From Cyclospora cayetanensis (Eukaryota > Apicomplexa > Conoidasida > Eucoccidiorida > Eimeriidae), in NCBI RefSeq assembly GCF_002999335.1, contig NW_020312657.1, positions 124,001-188,000 of the forward strand: 64,000 bases of DNA, written 5' to 3'. Below are positions 61,214-64,000 of the stretch, piece by piece. Every line of letters begins with the position of its first letter. Position 1 is the first letter of the stretch. The translations under genes were made by a program, and so were the position numbers. The notes beneath the pieces were generated by a model. It saw nothing but the letters and a program-made list of their open reading frames with translations. It did no database searches and had not been told where the DNA came from.

Positions 61214-64000
61214 TCTCGGGGTGGATGTCTATGGTCTGTGTGCAGCCTTATGGAGGCAACCCCTCTGGACGTCCTTATACAGTCTCTGTCACCAGCAGAG
61301 CTCTCGAAAGTCGCCGCTCGCAGCTGCTCTTGGGAGCTGCACTGTCTGCTGCAGCAGCAGCACCGCAGTTCTCTGAAGAAGGCGAACTCGTCGTGAGACT
61401 GCCTTCGGACGGAGAGAACTCTCCTGCTTTACTCTTCCGCCTGCAGCGGTCTACTGGGATGGTATGTGTAGATTACTGGCGGCTACCTTCCGTCTTGGTG
61501 CTTCGCTCCCCTACCCTCAGTGTGGCTCTCTCTCTCTTCCTGCACGCCTCTCTCTTTCTGCCTGCCTGCCTCTCTCTTTCTGCATGCTTCTCTCGTTCTT
61601 CCTGCCTCTCTCTTCTTGCCTGCCTTTTCCTGCCTCTCTCTTCCTGCCTCTCTCTTCCTGCCTCTGTCTTTCTGCCTGCCTCTCTCTTTCTGCCTGCCTC
61701 TCTCTTTCTGCCTGCCTCTCTCTTTCTGCCTGCCTCTCTCTTTCTGCCTGCCTCTTCCTGCCCTTTTCCTGCCCTCTCTCTTTCTGCCTCTGTCATTCTG
61801 TCTGCCTCTCTCTCTCTCTCTTTCTGCCTCTGTCTTTCTGCCTGCCTCTCTCTTTCTGCCTGCCTCTTCCTGCCCTTTTCCTGCCCTCTCTCTTTCTGCC
61901 TCTGTCTTTCTGTCTGCCTCTCTCTCTCTCTCTTTCTGCCTCTGTCTTTCTGCCTGCCTCTCTCTTCCTGCCTCTCTCTTTCTGCCTCCCTCTCTCTCGC
62001 TTTCTGCCTCTCTCTCTCGCTTTCTGCCTCTCTCTTTCTGCCTGCCTCTTCCTGCCCTTTTCCTGCCCTCTCTCTTTCTGCCTCTCTCTCTCTCTCTCGC
62101 TTTCTGCCTCCCTCTCTCTCGCTTTCTGCCTCTCTCTCTCTCTCTTTCTGCCTGCCTCTTTCTTCCTGTCTGCCTCTCTCTTCCTGCCTCTTTCTGCCTC
62201 TCTCTCTCTTCCTGCCCTTTCCCCCCTGCTGGATCCCTGCTGCTATCTCCCGCTTGCGTTCCTGTGCCCCTTCTCTCGCTGCTCTGACTTCTTTGACGGA
62301 GGCTCGTGTCGCTCGCTTGGCGTGGCATTGTGTGTGCTCACCTCCCCGCAGGCTGTCAGCTTCCCATCCCCTGAGGCATCTCTAACTGCTGGCAGACAGC
62401 CACTTAGACAAGTTCTGGCAGGCATCCCCTCCGCTGCTTCCTCAGTGCAAGCCAACGCAACGGAATCGCAAGTGTCGGCATACTTTGACTCTCTGCACAG
62501 ACGGCAAATGGGGTCTCTCGCGCAGCACATACACGAGGTGGCTCGACTTACCTCCTATTTAGGAACCAACCATCCGCAAGAGGAGCTTCGCAACGCTGAC
62601 ACCCAGCCATCCGACGGCCTCTTTTCCCCAGAAGTATGTCACCTTGCAGCTCCGTAACTCCGGGAGCTTCCCATCCCCACAAGCACGTTTAATTGATCTC
62701 CCCCACAAGCACGTTTAATTGATCTTCCCCACAAGCACGTTTCATGGATCTTCCCCACAAACACGTTTAATTGATCTTCCCCACAAGCACGTTTATTTGG
62801 TCTTCCCCACAAACACGTTTAATTGATCTTCCCCACAAACACGTTCATTTGATCTTTCCCACAAGCACGTTTATTTGGTCTTCCCCACAAACACGTTTAA
62901 TTGATCTTCCCCACAAGCACGTTTAATTGATCTTCCCCACAAACACGTTTATTTGATCTTCCCCACAAACACGTTTCATGGATCTTTCCCACAAGCACGT
63001 TTATTTGATCTTCCCCACAAGCACGTTTATTTTATCTTCCCCACAAGCACGTTTATTTTATCTTCCCCACAAGCACGTTTAATTGATCTCCCCCACAAGC
63101 ACGTTTATTTGATCTTCCCCACAAGCACGTTTCATAAAAGTCTTTCCCACAAACAGGTTTCATAAAAATCTTTCCCCCGCTTCTGCTTTCCCCCAAACGC
63201 GGAGCGACAGCTGCTGCTTACGCCTCCCTATGGTCTGCTTTCGCTGTAGAAACTTGACTCTAGAGCTTCCCTTCCGCTCCAGAGGGCATGCAGTCGCACA
63301 AGGGTCCTCCTGGAGCATCCATGCTGTGTGTTGGTGTCTGTTTTCAATGCGCAGCACCTCTGCCTGCAAGACCAGCAACGCGAAGAGCGCAACATTTCTT
63401 CGCGTCTGAGAGGCTTGGAGGCTGCAGTCGAGCGTCTCCTCTCCAGAGAAGAGGCACACGATGCCGCTTTCCCGCAGGAGGGCTTTTCTAGAGGGATCTC
63501 AAATTCTTCGCATCCTAGACAGTGGAGCCGTGCCCACGTGAGGTCTTATATCCCTTTCTCCCCGTCTCTCTCTCCCCTTCCTCCTCCCTCTTGACCTTTT
63601 CGTCTGCAGATGGCTGTGAAAAGGGCCCCTCAGAGCGCATGTGGCTCTTGCCGTTCTTTCGCTGAGGTGTTTTCGCGTGCCTTGGCAGTCCTTCCTCTGT
63701 ATTGCCTCCTCCCCACCTGCTCCTGGGGGTTCCTTTGTAGTAAAGTTGTAGGCGCCGCTGTCAGCTCTTTGTGAGCGCATCCCTTCATTCTCTTGCCCTC
63801 CTATGACCCGAGTGCTGCCGCCTTGCACTGAGGCTGCTGCAGACTGTAGCGCCTATTCCAGAGCGTCTTGATTCGGGAGCAGCAGAAGCATCAGCGGAAG
63901 TTTTAGCAGCAGCATCAGCGGAAGTTTTAGGAGAAGCATCAGCGGAAGTTTTAGGAGAAGCGTCAGCGGAAGTTTTAACAGAAGCATCAGCGGAAGTTTT
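60301..64000 (+). CDS. Gln-rich protein with coiled-coil segments, function unknown (3' truncated by window)
   Basis: Seven phase-0 exons are proposed: 60301-60948, 61246-61461, 62352-62633, 63355-63537, 63610-63666 and 63843 onward past 64000, with 60301 as first Met; more than 510 aa. Exon 1 has a repeat of FQQQPY/FQQQPE units and then a non-repetitive block (EYDRLEVSIQPLG, VEVWERLDDPFPALM). Exon 2 includes FSEEGELVVRLPSDGEN. Exons 3 and 4 look helical (YFDSLHRRQMGSLAQHIHEV; NISSRLRGLEAAVERLLSRE). The last visible exon is an octapeptide repeat ASAEVLGE. The exon 1 donor would be GC (CACAAG|GCAAGA). I do not recognise the family; structural roles such as a centrosomal or nuclear-pore coiled-coil protein are only guesses. 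Confidence 0.5.
61116..61212. repeat. (GA)n(CAGA)n compound microsatellite
   Basis: About 26 GA units followed by about 11 GACA units, in the first intron of the Gln-rich gene. Confidence 0.95.
61520..62225. repeat. TCTCTTTCTGCCTGCC-type pyrimidine repeat
   Basis: Higher-order pyrimidine repeat filling the intron 61462-62351; long Leu/Ser/Cys or Arg/Glu/Gly frames on both strands are artefacts of it. Confidence 0.92.
62671..63175. repeat. 26-bp minisatellite (CCCCACAAGCACGTTTAATT...)
   Basis: About 19 tandem units of CCCCACAA(G/A)CACGTTTA plus a short variable TTTGATCTT-like spacer, in the intron 62634-63354. Confidence 0.93.
63886..64000 (+). repeat. 24-bp coding repeat, octapeptide ASAEVLGE
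   Basis: Units of GCATCAGCGGAAGTTTTAG plus a variable remainder, open in frame with the upstream exon and running off the window. Confidence 0.88.

Noticed and set aside
61483..62328. 281-codon Arg/Glu/Gly-rich minus frame and Cys/Leu/Ser-rich plus frames
   Set aside because: They arise from a simple pyrimidine repeat; good splice sites remove the whole stretch.
62671..63175. Regularly spaced repeat that looks like a CRISPR array
   Set aside because: Spacers are not unique, units are contiguous, and the sequence is an intron of a eukaryotic gene.

Overview
The window reads as nuclear DNA of an apicomplexan coccidian, most likely an Eimeria species. The reasons are CAG-derived poly-Gln/Ala/Ser runs inside otherwise conserved proteins, a uracil phosphoribosyltransferase of the same length as the Toxoplasma enzyme, an ApiAP2-type factor, a rhoptry-kinase-like pseudokinase, very microsatellite-rich introns, and remains of a Ty3/gypsy (chromovirus-like) retroelement. 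The species cannot be fixed from the sequence alone. No bacterial features, tRNA, rRNA or CRISPR array were seen.

Layout, left to right: a single-exon rhoptry pseudokinase-like gene (+, 999-3425); a 22-exon Ski2-type RNA helicase (-, 17967-4201); SPT4 (+, 18408-19420) diverging from it; an intergenic stretch; a Gln/Ser/Ala-rich J-domain protein (+, 22229-27722); a gap holding a perfect 47-bp hairpin; a CTP-dependent lipid-kinase-like membrane protein (+, 29413-31382); RNA polymerase III subunit RPC11 (-, 32477-31926); UPRT (+, 33586-36841); a retroelement graveyard (about 36.9-47.6 kb) surrounding one secreted EGF-like protein (+, 39833-40687); a Gln/Ala-rich ApiAP2 gene (+, about 49438-54459); V-ATPase subunit F (-, 58713-56900); and a Gln-rich, coiled-coil-like gene of unknown function (+, 60301 to beyond the window end).

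Exon models were built by hand by matching conserved protein segments to splice sites with consistent reading phase. UPRT (244 aa), RPC11 (105 aa), V-ATPase F (129 aa), SPT4 (146 aa) and the Ski2 helicase (about 1,429 aa) come out close to expected family lengths. Several introns need a GC rather than GT donor. Nearly every Ski2 intron carries its own private simple repeat. The genes are mostly unrelated housekeeping functions (RNA decay, transcription elongation, Pol III, pyrimidine salvage, vacuolar acidification) mixed with parasite-specific ones (rhoptry-like, microneme-like, ApiAP2); no operon-like logic is expected or seen.
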